64,000 nucleotides of DNA, from NCBI RefSeq assembly GCF_010669145.1, contig NZ_CP048635.1, positions 1,682,501 through 1,746,500 of the forward strand. Direction: 5' to 3'. This DNA is from Rhizobium oryzihabitans. Its GTDB lineage: Bacteria; Pseudomonadota; Alphaproteobacteria; Rhizobiales; Rhizobiaceae. Positions 35,909 to 45,123 of the stretch are shown here, piece by piece. A program made the translations under genes and the position numbers. The number at the start of each line of letters is the position of its first letter. Position 1 is the first letter of the stretch. The notes below the pieces were generated by a model. The model was not told where the DNA came from. It did not search any database and was given only the letters and a program-made list of their open reading frames with translations.

Positions 35909-37846
35909 TTATTCCTTCGGCATGCCGACCGGAGGCGCCAGACGCCGTTGCGCGGCGATGCGGAAGGGGGCGTTCATGGCGCCATAACCGGCATAGGCGC
36001 CGCGCCTTTCGATGATTTCGAAAAAGAAACCCTCGCCGAAGGTGCGGCTGTATATCTGGAAATACTCGCCATTGTCGTCACGGTCATAGAGGATGCTCGC
36101 TTCCCGCAGCGCATCGGAGAATTCCGGTGCCAGCCCGAAGCGGGCCTCCAGATCGTCGTAATAATTGCGCGAGATCGGCAGGGCGTGAAAACCGCGCGCC
36201 TGCATCGCTTTCGCGGTGGCGAAGATATCGTCGGTGGCAAAGGCGATGTGCTGGATGCTGGTGCCAAAACCTTCGGCCAGAAATTTGCCGGCGAAGGTCT
36301 TGCGATTGTCGGCGCCGTTCATGGTCAGGCGGAAATGCGGCGACGGCACGCTTTCGATCGCCTGGCTGCGTATCAGGCCGCCCGGATCGACCACATCGAC
36401 CATCGGCGTGCGGCGTGTCGAAAACAGCGATGTATAGAACAGAAGCCAGGTCAGCATTTCATCGTAATGCGTTGTTTGCGCAAGGTGATCGATGCGCGTC
36501 AGCTGGGCATCACCTTTCCCGGCCTGACCTTCCGTCGGCGTGAATTCCTTGTCCCATATGGATGCGAGTGCCGGCGAACTGTCGAGGAAATAGATGACGC
36601 CGTTGCCCACGCCCTGGATGGCGGGAACGGCGACCTCGCCCGATTTTCGCGGCTCTGCAAAGGTCGGTGCGCCGAGCGCTTCCGCCCGCGCAAGGGCTGC
36701 CTGCGCATCATTCACCTTCAGGCCGAAAGCATAGGCGTTGGTGCCGTGGATGGAATAGGATGCGCCGGCGAAGCTGTCGCCGGTGCCGCCGGTATTGATG
36801 ACGATGCGAATGTCGCCCTGCGTATAAAGATCGACGTCGCGATTGCGGTGCCTTGCGGTTTTTTCAAAGCCGAGGGTGGCGAGCAAGGTCTCAAGATTGG
36901 CCTTTTCCTCCGGTGCTGTGGTGAACTCGACGAATTCCACCCCTTGCGTCTCGACCCGTTCCGGCATGGCGGGCACATCGATGCGGATGTCGGGTTCAAG
37001 CCGGCGCACCTGATCCATGAGATTGATGAGCGAGCGGTGGCCGTCTTCGGCAAGCAGGCGGGCTGAGCCGCCGCGAAACTGGTCGTTGAAGATTTCGAGC
37101 GACAGCGGGCCGCTATAACCGGTCGCGGCGACAGCGCGCATGAAATCCACCACCGGCAGGTCGCCTTCACCCGGCATGTTGCGGAAGTGACGGCTCCAGT
37201 AGAGCAGGTCCATGTCGATTAGCGGCGCATCGGCCAGCTGCACGATGAAAATCTTGTCGCCGGGAATGGAGCGGATCGAGTTGGGATCTATCTTGCGCGA
37301 CAGCGTGTGGAAACTGTCGAGAATGATGCCGACATTGGCGTGATCGGCGCGGCGAACCACTTCCCATGCGTCACGGTGATCGCTGATGTGGCGGCCCCAG
37401 GCTAAAGCCTCGTAACCGACACGTACGCCGTGTTTTTCCGCAAGTTCCCCAAGTTGATGGAAATCGGCGGCGGCGCGGTCGATGCCGCCGAGCGATACGG
37501 GCGACACGTTGGAGCAGATCAGCATCAGATCGGTGCCGAGTTCGCCCATGATGTCGAATTTCCGTTCGGCACGCTCGAAAGCGCGGGCGCGGTGCGGCTC
37601 CGGCATGCCTTCAAAATCGCGGAAAGGCTGGAAAAGGGTGATATCCAGCCCGTGATCGGCTGCGAGCGCCTTTACCTCGCGCGGGGAAGCGTCATAGGTC
37701 AGGAAATCATTTTCGAAAATCTCCACGCCGCTGAAACCGGCCTTGGCGATGGCCGCCAGTTTTTCGGGAAATTCGCCGCTGATGGACACGGTCGCGATGG
37801 ATGTCCGCATTGGCATGCTCTGTTTGCCTCTGTTGTCGCTGGCCAT
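35909..37846 (-). CDS. quiC: 3-dehydroshikimate dehydratase, two-domain (QuiC1-type)
   Basis: A 645-residue protein. The N-terminal half (about residues 15-290) is a xylose-isomerase-like TIM barrel: SIATVSISGEFPEKLAAIAKAGFSGVEIFENDFL, then GYEALAWGRHISDHRDAW, GIILDSFHTLSR and GPLSLEIFNDQF, supplying Glu/Asp/His/Glu metal ligands. The C-terminal half is a vicinal-oxygen-chelate domain like 4-hydroxyphenylpyruvate dioxygenase (RIDHLAQTTHYDEMLTWLLFYTSLF, GTSIQHIAFATDDIF, DRDDNGEYFQIYSRTFGEGFFFEIIERRG). This is the layout of Pseudomonas QuiC1, which makes protocatechuate from 3-dehydroshikimate. The start at 37846 has AAAAGGAACG upstream. The context with aroQ, aroE and pca genes fits. Confidence 0.9.
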   Translation of the reverse strand: MASDNRGKQSMPMRTSIATVSISGEFPEKLAAIAKAGFSGVEIFENDFLTYDASPREVKALAADHGLDITLFQPFRDFEGMPEPHRARAFERAERKFDIMGELGTDLMLICSNVSPVSLGGIDRAAADFHQLGELAEKHGVRVGYEALAWGRHISDHRDAWEVVRRADHANVGIILDSFHTLSRKIDPNSIRSIPGDKIFIVQLADAPLIDMDLLYWSRHFRNMPGEGDLPVVDFMRAVAATGYSGPLSLEIFNDQFRGGSARLLAEDGHRSLINLMDQVRRLEPDIRIDVPAMPERVETQGVEFVEFTTAPEEKANLETLLATLGFEKTARHRNRDVDLYTQGDIRIVINTGGTGDSFAGASYSIHGTNAYAFGLKVNDAQAALARAEALGAPTFAEPRKSGEVAVPAIQGVGNGVIYFLDSSPALASIWDKEFTPTEGQAGKGDAQLTRIDHLAQTTHYDEMLTWLLFYTSLFSTRRTPMVDVVDPGGLIRSQAIESVPSPHFRLTMNGADNRKTFAGKFLAEGFGTSIQHIAFATDDIFATAKAMQARGFHALPISRNYYDDLEARFGLAPEFSDALREASILYDRDDNGEYFQIYSRTFGEGFFFEIIERRGAYAGYGAMNAPFRIAAQRRLAPPVGMPKE

Positions 37847-37868
37847 ATTGCGTTCCTTTTCAGCGTTA

Positions 37869-37884
37869 TGTACTGATTGGTTAA
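37869..37884. promoter_or_regulatory. candidate operator between quiC and tetR
   Basis: TGTACTGATTGGTTAA lies in the 85-base gap between divergent quiC and tetR. It matches TGTACCAGTTAGTTCA upstream of the ABC transporter operon at 43205 at 11 of 16 positions. Confidence 0.5.
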
Positions 37885-37931
37885 TAGTAAGGGTGCGGCC
37901 GCAAGCCGCCCGCCCTGCGAATGGATGGATC

Positions 37932-38624
37932 ATGGCAAAAAGCGCAACTTCGAACGGCACTGGCGAAATCCGACAGGCGAAGCGCGATCCGGAAGGGGTG
38001 CGTCGCGACATTCTTTCGGTCGCGATGGAGGAGTTTTCGCAAAACGGACTGTCTGGCGCGCGCATCGATGAGATCGCGGCTCGCACGCGCACCTCCAAGC
38101 GGATGATCTATTATTATTTTGCCGACAAGGAAGGGCTTTACCAGCGCGTTCTTGAGGAAGCTTACGCCAAGGTGCGTGGCGGCGAGAGCGACCTGGAACT
38201 GGATGACCTTGAGCCGATTGCGGCACTCGACAAGCTCTGTCGGTTCACCTTCGACCATCACCGCCGCAATCCGGCTTTCATAAGAATGGTGATGATCGAG
38301 AACATCCATCACGGGCGTCACATGCAAACGTCCGAAACGATCCGCCAGCTCAACCGGCCGGCCATCGATGCGCTGGAAGGCGTGCTGCTGCGCGGCCAGA
38401 AGCGCGGCATCTTCCGTAACGGCATCGACGCGCTGGAACTGCACTGGCAGATCAGTGCGCTGTCCTTCTTCAATGTCTCGAACGTCGCGACCTTCTCGTT
38501 CATCTTCGGCGACGGCCTGTTTACCGATAAGGGGCAGGAAACATTGTCGCGGCATGTCAGCGACATGGTGCTGCGTTATGTGCTGACGCCCGACCATATC
38601 ACGAAGATCGGGAAAGACGGTTGA
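37932..38624 (+). CDS. TetR-family regulator, probably of quinate/shikimate genes
   Basis: A 230-residue regulator with an N-terminal Tet[65 protein letters not shown] (about residues 18-78), the typical YYYF-KEGLY end, then an all-helical ligand domain. It is divergent from quiC with 85 bases between, and its gene end overlaps the aroQ end by 26 bases. Control of quiC and of the aroE-aroQ-ABC operon is inferred from the shared operator-like sequence. Confidence 0.85.
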   Translation: MAKSATSNGTGEIRQAKRDPEGVRRDILSVAMEEFSQNGLSGARIDEIAARTRTSKRMIYYYFADKEGLYQRVLEEAYAKVRGGESDLELDDLEPIAALDKLCRFTFDHHRRNPAFIRMVMIENIHHGRHMQTSETIRQLNRPAIDALEGVLLRGQKRGIFRNGIDALELHWQISALSFFNVSNVATFSFIFGDGLFTDKGQETLSRHVSDMVLRYVLTPDHITKIGKDG

Positions 38625-39042
38625 TGAGATGGCGCAGCGCCACCTCGTAACCTTCGATGCCGAGACCGGCAATCACGCCTTCGGCGCGCGTCGAGACGTA
38701 GGAATGATGGCGGAAGACCTCGCGTTTGTGGATGTTGGAAATATGAACCTCTATCACCGGCGCTTCGAAGGCATTCAGCGCATCGAGGATCGCCACCGAC
38801 GTATGGGTAAAGGCACCGGGATTGATGACGATGCCCGATGATTTGCCCCGCGCTGCGTGAATCCAGTCGATCAGCTCATATTCTCGGTTGCTCTGGGCAA
38901 AGAACAGCTCATGGCCGGCGGCATCCGTTATCCCACGGCAGTTGGCTTCCACATCGGCCATGGTTTCATGGCCGTAGATTTCCGGCTGGCGCTGGCCGAG
39001 CAGGTTGAGATTGGGTCCGTTCAAAACAGTAAAAAGGCTCAT
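38599..39042 (-). CDS. aroQ: type II 3-dehydroquinate dehydratase, probably catabolic
   Basis: A 147-residue type II dehydroquinase, which interconverts 3-dehydroquinate and 3-dehydroshikimate. [24 protein letters not shown] includes the catalytic Tyr; [34 protein letters not shown] and a C-terminal GYEVALRHL follow, all family hallmarks (His and Arg of the active site). It starts 4 bases inside the end of aroE and ends overlapping tetR. Placement with quiC and aroE points to a catabolic rather than aromatic-amino-acid role. Confidence 0.93.
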   Translation of the reverse strand: MSLFTVLNGPNLNLLGQRQPEIYGHETMADVEANCRGITDAAGHELFFAQSNREYELIDWIHAARGKSSGIVINPGAFTHTSVAILDALNAFEAPVIEVHISNIHKREVFRHHSYVSTRAEGVIAGLGIEGYEVALRHLINRLSRSS

Positions 39043-39908
39043 GCCACACCCTCCGCCATGCACAGTTCAGTGAAATGCGCCGTCATGCGTTCCGCATCCG
39101 GCTCGCGGCCGCAGAAGAGGCGGAATGCGCCGACGGCCTGGAACACGGTCATGCCGCCGCCGGGCAGGGTGCGACAGCCCTTTTTCGCCGCTGTCGCCAG
39201 AAGTTCTGTGACGAGCGGCATATAGACGATATCGGCTACCCAGTGCCGCTGCTCGATGAGATCGGCTGCAACAGGCATGCCGGGATGGGCGGGCATGCCC
39301 ATCGGCGTCGCATGGATGATGCCATCGGCGAAGGGCAGGGAGGCAGCCGGGTCTTGAACGGCAAAGGCGCGGCCTTCGCCGAAACGGGCATTGAGCTCCA
39401 GAGCCAGTCGTTCGGCCCTTTCAAACTCGCGGTCGAAGATGTCGAGGCGGGCGATGTCGAGCTTCAGCGCGGCATGGGCCACCGCAACGCCCGCCCCACC
39501 CGCGCCGACGAGCAGCGCGCGATCCCGCTTCGCATCCGGCAAGCCGCGTACGAAGCTCTCGTAAAAACCGTACCAGTCGGTATTGTGACCGATGCGACGG
39601 CCGTCCCGGAAGACGACGGTGTTGACCGCGCCGAGCATGCGGGCATCGTCAGACAATTCATCTAGATGGGCAATGACCGCCTGCTTGAAGGGATGGGTGA
39701 TGTTGGTGCCGGCAAAGCCGCGCGCTTCCAGTTCATCGAGCAGATCGGGAAGAGCGCTTGTCGGCAGTTTTCGGGCGGTCACGTCGACAAGCTCGTAGGA
39801 ATAGTCGAGCCCGTGGGCCGCACCCTCGCGCATGTGCAGCGCCGGCGACTTGGAAAGCTGTATGTCGGCGCCAATCAGGCCGACCTTGAAGGAGTTTGCT
39901 TCTGTCAT
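39039..39908 (-). CDS. aroE: quinate/shikimate dehydrogenase (QsuD-like AroE)
   Basis: A 289-residue shikimate-dehydrogenase-family enzyme. The substrate domain has [16 protein letters not shown], the catalytic Lys in [10 protein letters not shown], and [23 protein letters not shown]. The Rossmann part has [34 protein letters not shown]; the Asp after the second strand (IFDRE) is the type of residue linked to NAD+ rather than NADP+ use, as in Corynebacterium QsuD, which it resembles in segments such as [12 protein letters not shown]. It therefore likely oxidises quinate or shikimate. The gene lies between the ABC transporter and aroQ, and overlaps aroQ by 4 bases. Confidence 0.88.
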   Translation of the reverse strand: MTEANSFKVGLIGADIQLSKSPALHMREGAAHGLDYSYELVDVTARKLPTSALPDLLDELEARGFAGTNITHPFKQAVIAHLDELSDDARMLGAVNTVVFRDGRRIGHNTDWYGFYESFVRGLPDAKRDRALLVGAGGAGVAVAHAALKLDIARLDIFDREFERAERLALELNARFGEGRAFAVQDPAASLPFADGIIHATPMGMPAHPGMPVAADLIEQRHWVADIVYMPLVTELLATAAKKGCRTLPGGGMTVFQAVGAFRLFCGREPDAERMTAHFTELCMAEGVA

Positions 39909-39984
39909 GATCCGGTGTCGTTCGTCGGTTCGGGGCGGGCTCCGCCTGCCTTCAGGTTGCTGGCGAGGTATTGAACCTCTCCTT

Positions 39985-40021
39985 CGTCACCTCGTCCTCG
40001 GGTTAAACCCGAGGATGACGT
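39985..40021. repeat. short palindromic intergenic repeat (second family)
   Basis: CGTCCTCGGGTTTAACCCGAGG-type hairpin (CCTCGGGTTAAACCCGAGG) followed by ATGACG, in the gap between the ABC ATPase gene and aroE. Confidence 0.7.
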
Positions 40022-40068
40022 GGTGTATGCAGAGAGGTCGCCACAGGTCTGAGGGCAGATATGGAACC

Positions 40069-40830
40069 TCAGTGGTGGGCGAGAATCTCGCCGAGGAAGG
40101 TGCGGGTACGCTGGTGCTTGGGGTCGCTGAAGAATTCTGCCGGCGGGCCTTCCTCGATGATCTCGCCTTCCGACATGAAGACCACGCGGTCGGCCACCTG
40201 CCGGGCAAAACCCATTTCATGGGTGACGCAGATCATCGTCATGCCATCGCGGGCAAGGCCGATCATGGTGTCGAGCACTTCCTTCACCATTTCCGGATCG
40301 AGCGCCGAAGTCGGCTCATCGAATAGCATGGCTTTCGGCTCCATGCAGAGCGCCCGGGCAATCGCCGCGCGCTGCTGCTGTCCGCCGGAAAGCTGGGCTG
40401 GATATTTATCGGCCTGATTGAGAATGCGCACGCGCTCGAGATATTTGCGCGCCGTCGCCTCCGCATCCGCTTTCGACAGGCCCTTCACGCGCATGGGCGC
40501 CAGCGTGCAGTTTTCCATGATGGTCTTGTGCGGGAAGAGATTGAAGCTCTGGAACACCATGCCCACCTCGCGGCGAACCGCATCGATGGCGCGGCTGGAA
40601 TCCGAAAGCGTGGTCCCTTCAACCGTGATCTTGCCCTCCTGGATTTCCTCCAGATGGTTGATGCAGCGGATCAGGGTGGATTTTCCCGAACCGGACGGGC
40701 CGCAAAGGACGATTTTCTCACCCTTGCGGACCATCATGTCGATATTCTTTAGCGCATGAAAGGCTCCATACCACTTTCCAACCCCTTGAAGGGCGATAAG
40801 CGGAACCTCGGCAGTGGCGGATTGCGGCAT
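40069..40830 (-). CDS. PAAT-family ABC transporter ATPase, linked to shikimate/quinate genes
   Basis: A 253-residue polar-amino-acid-type ATPase (GlnQ/ArtP/HisP group). Walker A is [19 protein letters not shown], signature [15 protein letters not shown], Walker [15 protein letters not shown] and H-loop [13 protein letters not shown]. It is the fourth gene of a permease-permease-binding protein-ATPase run, followed by aroE and aroQ on the same strand. The position argues for import of quinate, shikimate or a related hydroaromatic acid, though the family usually carries amino acids. Confidence 0.93.
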   Translation of the reverse strand: MPQSATAEVPLIALQGVGKWYGAFHALKNIDMMVRKGEKIVLCGPSGSGKSTLIRCINHLEEIQEGKITVEGTTLSDSSRAIDAVRREVGMVFQSFNLFPHKTIMENCTLAPMRVKGLSKADAEATARKYLERVRILNQADKYPAQLSGGQQQRAAIARALCMEPKAMLFDEPTSALDPEMVKEVLDTMIGLARDGMTMICVTHEMGFARQVADRVVFMSEGEIIEEGPPAEFFSDPKHQRTRTFLGEILAHH

Positions 40831-40843
40831 GGAAACCTCCTGC

Positions 40844-41683
40844 TTACTTCACGGTGAACGGGATGTCAGGCAGGCTGTCCGGGAAGGCCGGAACTTCGCG
40901 CTTCATCCACTTGTCGTAGATTTTGGTCAGCTGACCGTCGGACTTGATCTTGTCGAGGAAGGCGTTGACGGTCTCGTTCCAGTCCTTTTCACCCGGACGG
41001 GTGCCGGCGCCGTTATAAAGCGTCGTCAGATCGAACTTCGGCTCGTATTTGCCCTCGGCCGCCTTGTTCAGACGGTCGCCATAAAACTGGTTGCCGCCGA
41101 CAACTTCGACCTGGCCGGAGATGAGCGCCTGAATATTGGCGGCGTCATCATCAAAGCGCAGGATATTGGCCTTCGAGCCCGCACCTGCCGTGATCGACGT
41201 ATCCATGGCGCTCGACTTCGGCACGCCGACGGCAACGCCGGTCAGATCGTCATAGCCGGCGATCTTCTTGTCTTTTGGTCCGTAGACGGAGAGAACGTTG
41301 CCGGCATAGGGCTTGGAGTACTGGATGGTCTTGGCGCGCTCGGCGGTCATGCCCATGGTTGCGAAAAGCAGGTCCACCTTGCCGGTCAGCAGGGCCGGAA
41401 TGCGGTTTGCCACGGCAAGCGGCACGAACTCCGCCTTGACGCCGAGATAATCGGCAAAGGCCTTGCCGATATCGGCATCGAGACCGTCCTGCACGCCGCT
41501 CGAATTGACGAAGCCCCAAGGCGAATTGTCGCCCTGAATGCCGATGACGACCTTGCCCTTGGCCTTGGCCTCTTCCACCGTGCCGGCGAAAGCATCGACC
41601 GGCGCGACAAAGGGCAGGGCGACCGTTGCCGCGGCAAGCGCGAGCAGGGTGCGACGTGAGAATTTCATAGTCCTGGTTTTCAT
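40844..41683 (-). CDS. PAAT-family ABC substrate-binding protein
   Basis: A 279-residue SBP_bac_3 protein (274 if started at MKFSRR). The Tat/Sec-like signal ([29 protein letters not shown]) precedes [82 protein letters not shown], the family core. In amino-acid binders an Arg and Asp usually grip the alpha-amino and carboxylate groups. Here the first domain has a standard [10 protein letters not shown] segment (carboxylate-binding Arg), so any carboxylate ligand is possible. Confidence 0.9.
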   Translation of the reverse strand: MKTRTMKFSRRTLLALAAATVALPFVAPVDAFAGTVEEAKAKGKVVIGIQGDNSPWGFVNSSGVQDGLDADIGKAFADYLGVKAEFVPLAVANRIPALLTGKVDLLFATMGMTAERAKTIQYSKPYAGNVLSVYGPKDKKIAGYDDLTGVAVGVPKSSAMDTSITAGAGSKANILRFDDDAANIQALISGQVEVVGGNQFYGDRLNKAAEGKYEPKFDLTTLYNGAGTRPGEKDWNETVNAFLDKIKSDGQLTKIYDKWMKREVPAFPDSLPDIPFTVK

Positions 41684-41725
41684 CTTTTGCTCCTCCTTAC
41701 AAAGCTGATGAGATGGTAGTGACGT

Positions 41726-42376
41726 TTAGCGGGATGCGGCCTGCAGCCGCTTCTCGACGCCGGCGCCCCACAGGGAAAGCGGCCAGCAAATCAGGAAATA
41801 CATGATGCCGACGATGGCGAAGACGGTGAGCGGGCGGAATGTCTGGTTGGAGACGATCTGGCCGGCGCGGGACAGCTCAACGAAGCCGACGATGGCCGCA
41901 AGCGAGGTGCCCTTGATGAGCTGCACCAAAAAACCGATGGTGGCGGGCAGCGAAATCTTGAAGGCCTGCGGCAGGATCACATCCTTCATGCGCGAGACAT
42001 AATGCAGGCCGAGCGCATTGGCGGCTTCCGTCTGGCCCTTCGGCACGGCCTGGATGCCGCCCCGCCAGATTTCACCGAGAAAGGCGCTGGCATGCAGCGT
42101 GAATGCTATGGCAACGGCGATCCAGGCATCGACATTGAGGCCAGCCAGCGCCACGCCGTAATAAACGACGAAAAGCTGCATCAGGAGCGGTGTGCCCTGG
42201 AAGACGGCGATATAGCCGGTGCTGGCGCGCTGGATCATGGCATTATCGGCAACGCGGGCAAGCGCCACGCAAAGACCGAAGACACCACCGCCGATGAAGC
42301 CGATCACGGTCAGCGCAAGCGTCCATTTCAGGCCTTGCAGCAGGAAGAAGAGTTGGTTGGGACCGATGGTTTCCAT
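41726..42376 (-). CDS. PAAT-family ABC permease
   Basis: A 216-residue permease of the HisMQ type with about five helices. The family segment VFQGTPLLMQLFVVYYGVAL, then AFTLHASAFLGEIWRGGIQAVPKGQTEAANALGLHYVSRMKDVILPQAFKISLPATIGFLVQLIKGTSLAAIVGFVELSRAG contains the EAA coupling loop. It is co-directional with its partner permease, 10 bases downstream of it. Confidence 0.93.
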   Translation of the reverse strand: METIGPNQLFFLLQGLKWTLALTVIGFIGGGVFGLCVALARVADNAMIQRASTGYIAVFQGTPLLMQLFVVYYGVALAGLNVDAWIAVAIAFTLHASAFLGEIWRGGIQAVPKGQTEAANALGLHYVSRMKDVILPQAFKISLPATIGFLVQLIKGTSLAAIVGFVELSRAGQIVSNQTFRPLTVFAIVGIMYFLICWPLSLWGAGVEKRLQAASR

Positions 42377-42386
42377 TGTCTTTTCC

Positions 42387-43055
42387 TCACTTGACCGGAT
42401 AGCTGAACGACGCGCGGGAGACGAGCGAGAAGATGCCCATCATCAGCGAGGAAATGACCAGATAAAGCAGCGTGATCGAGAAATAGACCTCGAACGACCG
42501 GAAAGTGTCCGCCTCGATCTTCTGGGCCACTGAGGTCAGCTCATAGGCGGCAATCGAGGTGCAGACCGAGGTGGTCAGCGTCAGCATGATGAACTGGCTG
42601 GTCAGCGACGGATAAACCGCGCGCAGCGCCGGCTTCAGAATGATATGGCGGAATATCTGCGACCGGTGCAGGCCGAGCGCGAGGCCCGCTTCCACCTGGC
42701 CCTTGGGAATGGAATCCACGCCGCCACGAATGATTTCAATGGCATAGGCGCCGCCGTTCAGAGCCAGCGCAATGATGGCGGTGACGGTGGGGTTGAGCTT
42801 GATGCCGATCTGCGGCAGCGCGAAGAAAATGAAGAATATCTGCACCAGAAACGGCGTGTTGCGGATGGCCTCGACAAAGCCGATGACCAGGCCGCGCAGC
42901 AGCTTGTACCGCGAGCGGCGGGCAACGACACCGAGAACCCCGATGACGGTTGCGAGCGACATGCCGGCAATAGCAAGGCCGATCGTCGCAAGACAGGCCA
43001 AAAGCAGCTCGGGCAGGCGGTCTATAACCGCCGAAAAATCGAGACTGTAAGACAT
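42387..43055 (-). CDS. PAAT-family ABC permease, first gene of the operon
   Basis: A 222-residue HisMQ-type permease from MSYSLDFSAVIDRLPELLLACLATIGLAIAG. Hallmarks are FVEAIRNTPFLVQIFFIFFALPQIGI and ALNGGAYAIEIIRGGVDSIPKGQVEAGLALGLHRSQIFRHIILKPALRAVYPSLTSQFIMLTLTTSVCTSIAAYELTSVAQ. It is the promoter-proximal gene of the transporter-aroE-aroQ operon. The start is chosen because upstream in-frame residues do not look membrane-like. Confidence 0.91.
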   Translation of the reverse strand: MSYSLDFSAVIDRLPELLLACLATIGLAIAGMSLATVIGVLGVVARRSRYKLLRGLVIGFVEAIRNTPFLVQIFFIFFALPQIGIKLNPTVTAIIALALNGGAYAIEIIRGGVDSIPKGQVEAGLALGLHRSQIFRHIILKPALRAVYPSLTSQFIMLTLTTSVCTSIAAYELTSVAQKIEADTFRSFEVYFSITLLYLVISSLMMGIFSLVSRASFSYPVK

Positions 43056-43421
43056 TCTTCCTCCCAAACCCATTCGGGTCCGAACAGGCGTTTCGCCTTG
43101 TTCGCATCGCCTTGGAAACCCTTTGGCCCCAAAGCCCTCCATTTGTCTCGTCCCGCCACGGAAGCTCTTATTCTTCTTTCCTGGCAGGCTTTAACGTGAA
43201 TGTTTGTACCAGTTAGTTCATTTTTGTGTCAAGCGCCGCGTTCGGTTAAAAACGGCTTCAAAGCGGTTTTTTCTTCGTTTTCTTCTTTTAAGAAAGTTGT
43301 TTTATATCAATAGCTAAAGCGAAACAGCGCAAGCAATTTCGACGCGCGGCAACGCTGCCTCGGCTCCGCCACGAAAGCGTCCGAGAGACTGTCTTCTAGT
43401 AAAAACCATCCGGCCTTCCGG
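43056..43421. other. intergenic promoter region of the hydroaromatic ABC operon
   Basis: 366 bases between the permease start and the pcaB end. They hold an AT-rich stretch (43255-43320), a TetR-like operator candidate at 43205-43220, and no credible gene. Confidence 0.5.
43205..43220. promoter_or_regulatory. candidate TetR operator upstream of the ABC-aroE-aroQ operon
   Basis: TGTACCAGTTAGTTCA, 150 bases upstream of the first permease, resembles TGTACTGATTGGTTAA in the quiC-tetR gap (11 of 16 identical, same TGTAC...TT-GTT frame). Confidence 0.5.
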
Positions 43422-44482
43422 CTAGTTTTCGTCAGCTCCCAGCCTGTCAATCTGTCCGGTGAGCCGTTCGGCGATCAGCAGCGAGGCTCCCGTTGCCGTC
43501 ACCATTTGCGGAAGCGACAGCCATTCCAGCATCCACCCGCGCCGGACCGTTCCTGTTCGTGGATGAGGGACTGGTGCAGTGCCGAAATCTGCACGGCGTT
43601 GAAGCGCGAAAGCGTCACCAGCGTTTCCGCATTGACCGGGTTCTGCTTGTGAGGCATGGCCGATGAACCGCCGCCGCCGGAGAGGCGGATCTGCGTGCCG
43701 AGTTCGGCCATGAGCGCAATGTCCTGCCCAAACTTGCCGAGCGTTCCCGTGACGAGCGACAGCGGATTGGCAAATTCGGCGATACCGTCCCGCTGGCTGT
43801 GCCATTGCGGTCTGTCGGCAAGGCCAAGCCGCTTTGCGAGATCGGCGCGGACCGCGCCGGCGTTGTCGCCGAGTTTTTCCAGCGTGCCGGCAGCGCCGCC
43901 GAACTGGAGGGCAAAGCCATTCTGCGCAAAGGTTTCGAGCCGCAGCAGATGTCGCTCGAGCGGATTGGTCCAGTTCGCTGCCCGATCGGCAACGGTAATG
44001 TCGATGGCGGCCTGCATGCGGGTATAGCCCGTCAGCCGGTTATGGCCGTCGCGGGAAGCAAGGTCCCCGAGCGTATCGATGAGGTGGCCAAGGCGGGTAG
44101 CGATGATTTCCGCTGCCGTCTTCAGCCGCAGCATCAGGCTGGTATCGATGACATCCTGGCTGGTCGCGCCCAAATGCACCTTGTCCGCCGCCTGACCGGC
44201 GACCGCCGCCCGCATCTGCCGTATGAGTTCCGGAACCACGACGCCGTCCTTTGCGACGCCATGGCGAAGTGCGGTCATATCGGCGGCAAATTCTGAAAGC
44301 CCCGAAACAATGGCTTCCGCCACGTCATCCGCAAAGATGCCAGCCTGCGCTTCCGCCTGCGCCAAGGCCGTTTCGAAACGGACCATGGCGTCGATATCCG
44401 CTCTCGCCGAAAACAGCTCAACGATCTCGCTGTCGCCGAAAAGGCCGGAGAGAAACGGATGTTCGAAGGGGGAAAGGCTCAT
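43422..44482 (-). pseudogene. pcaB: 3-carboxy-cis,cis-muconate cycloisomerase with a one-base deletion
   Basis: PcaB converts 3-carboxy-cis,cis-muconate to 4-carboxymuconolactone. The fumarase/aspartase superfamily signature GGGSSAMPHKQNPV is present with its catalytic Ser, and LGATSQDVIDTSLML is the N-terminal motif. The frame breaks at SGAG|GCWNG. Adding one G to the run at 43536-43538 (+ strand, CCC) restores SGAGWMLEWLSLPQMVTATGASLLIAERLTGQIDRLGADEN with a stop at 43422, 353 residues. All other pca genes nearby are intact, so a sequencing error is quite possible; otherwise the strain would be blocked after protocatechuate cleavage. Confidence 0.88.
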
Positions 44483-44500
44483 TTCGGGTTTCGCTTTCGC

Positions 44501-45121
44501 TCAGATATCGAAAAACACCGTCTCGCCTTCGCCCTGAAGACGAATATCGAAACGATAGATGTTTCCCTCTTCCTTCCTGGCAACAAGCGTGGCGATGCGG
44601 CTTTTCTGCTCGACGCGGGCAAGAACCGGGTCGGCCGCATTGGCCGTCTCTTCCTCGGGAAAATACATGCGGGTCTGCAGGCCGATATTGATGCCGCGCG
44701 CCACGATCCAGAAGGTGATGTGCGGCGCCATCGGCCGGCCATCCCGGAACGGCACCGTGCCCGGCTTGATCGTTTCGAAAATGAATTCGCCGGTGTCCAT
44801 GTCGCCCGGCGAGCGGCCCCAGCCGATGAAATTCGGATCGGCCTTGCCGCGCGTTTCGCTCGGGCTGTTGTAATAACCGTCCGTATCCGCCTGCCAGATC
44901 TCGATGAGCGCATCCTTCAGCGGCATGCCAGCGCCGTCATAAACCGTGCCGCGCACGCTGATGCGCTCGCCGCGGGCCTTGTTGTTATAGAGCGCACCGG
45001 AGCCGAGATCCTTTTCGAATACGCCTTCGATGCCGACGAAATTCGGCGTGCAGCCGATATGCACATAGGGGCCCGCCGTCTGCGAGGCGGTTTCCTTGAG
45101 ATAACCGAGGGACTGGACCAT
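44501..45121 (-). CDS. pcaG: protocatechuate 3,4-dioxygenase alpha subunit
   Basis: A 206-residue intradiol dioxygenase alpha chain, partner of PcaH in the (alpha-beta) iron enzyme that opens protocatechuate to 3-carboxy-cis,cis-muconate. It shows YVHIGCTPNFVG, RGTVYDGAGMPLKDALIEIWQADTDGYY, RDGRPMAPHITFWIVARGINIGLQTRMYFPEEE. As expected for an alpha chain it lacks the full set of iron ligands. It starts 2 bases before the pcaH stop ends, tightly coupled, and is followed by pcaB. Confidence 0.96.
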   Translation of the reverse strand: MVQSLGYLKETASQTAGPYVHIGCTPNFVGIEGVFEKDLGSGALYNNKARGERISVRGTVYDGAGMPLKDALIEIWQADTDGYYNSPSETRGKADPNFIGWGRSPGDMDTGEFIFETIKPGTVPFRDGRPMAPHITFWIVARGINIGLQTRMYFPEEETANAADPVLARVEQKSRIATLVARKEEGNIYRFDIRLQGEGETVFFDI

Positions 45122-45123
45122 GA

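Noticed and set aside
35948..37066. A 372-codon open frame antisense to quiC
   Set aside because: quiC carries recognisable two-domain enzyme motifs; the opposite frame does not.
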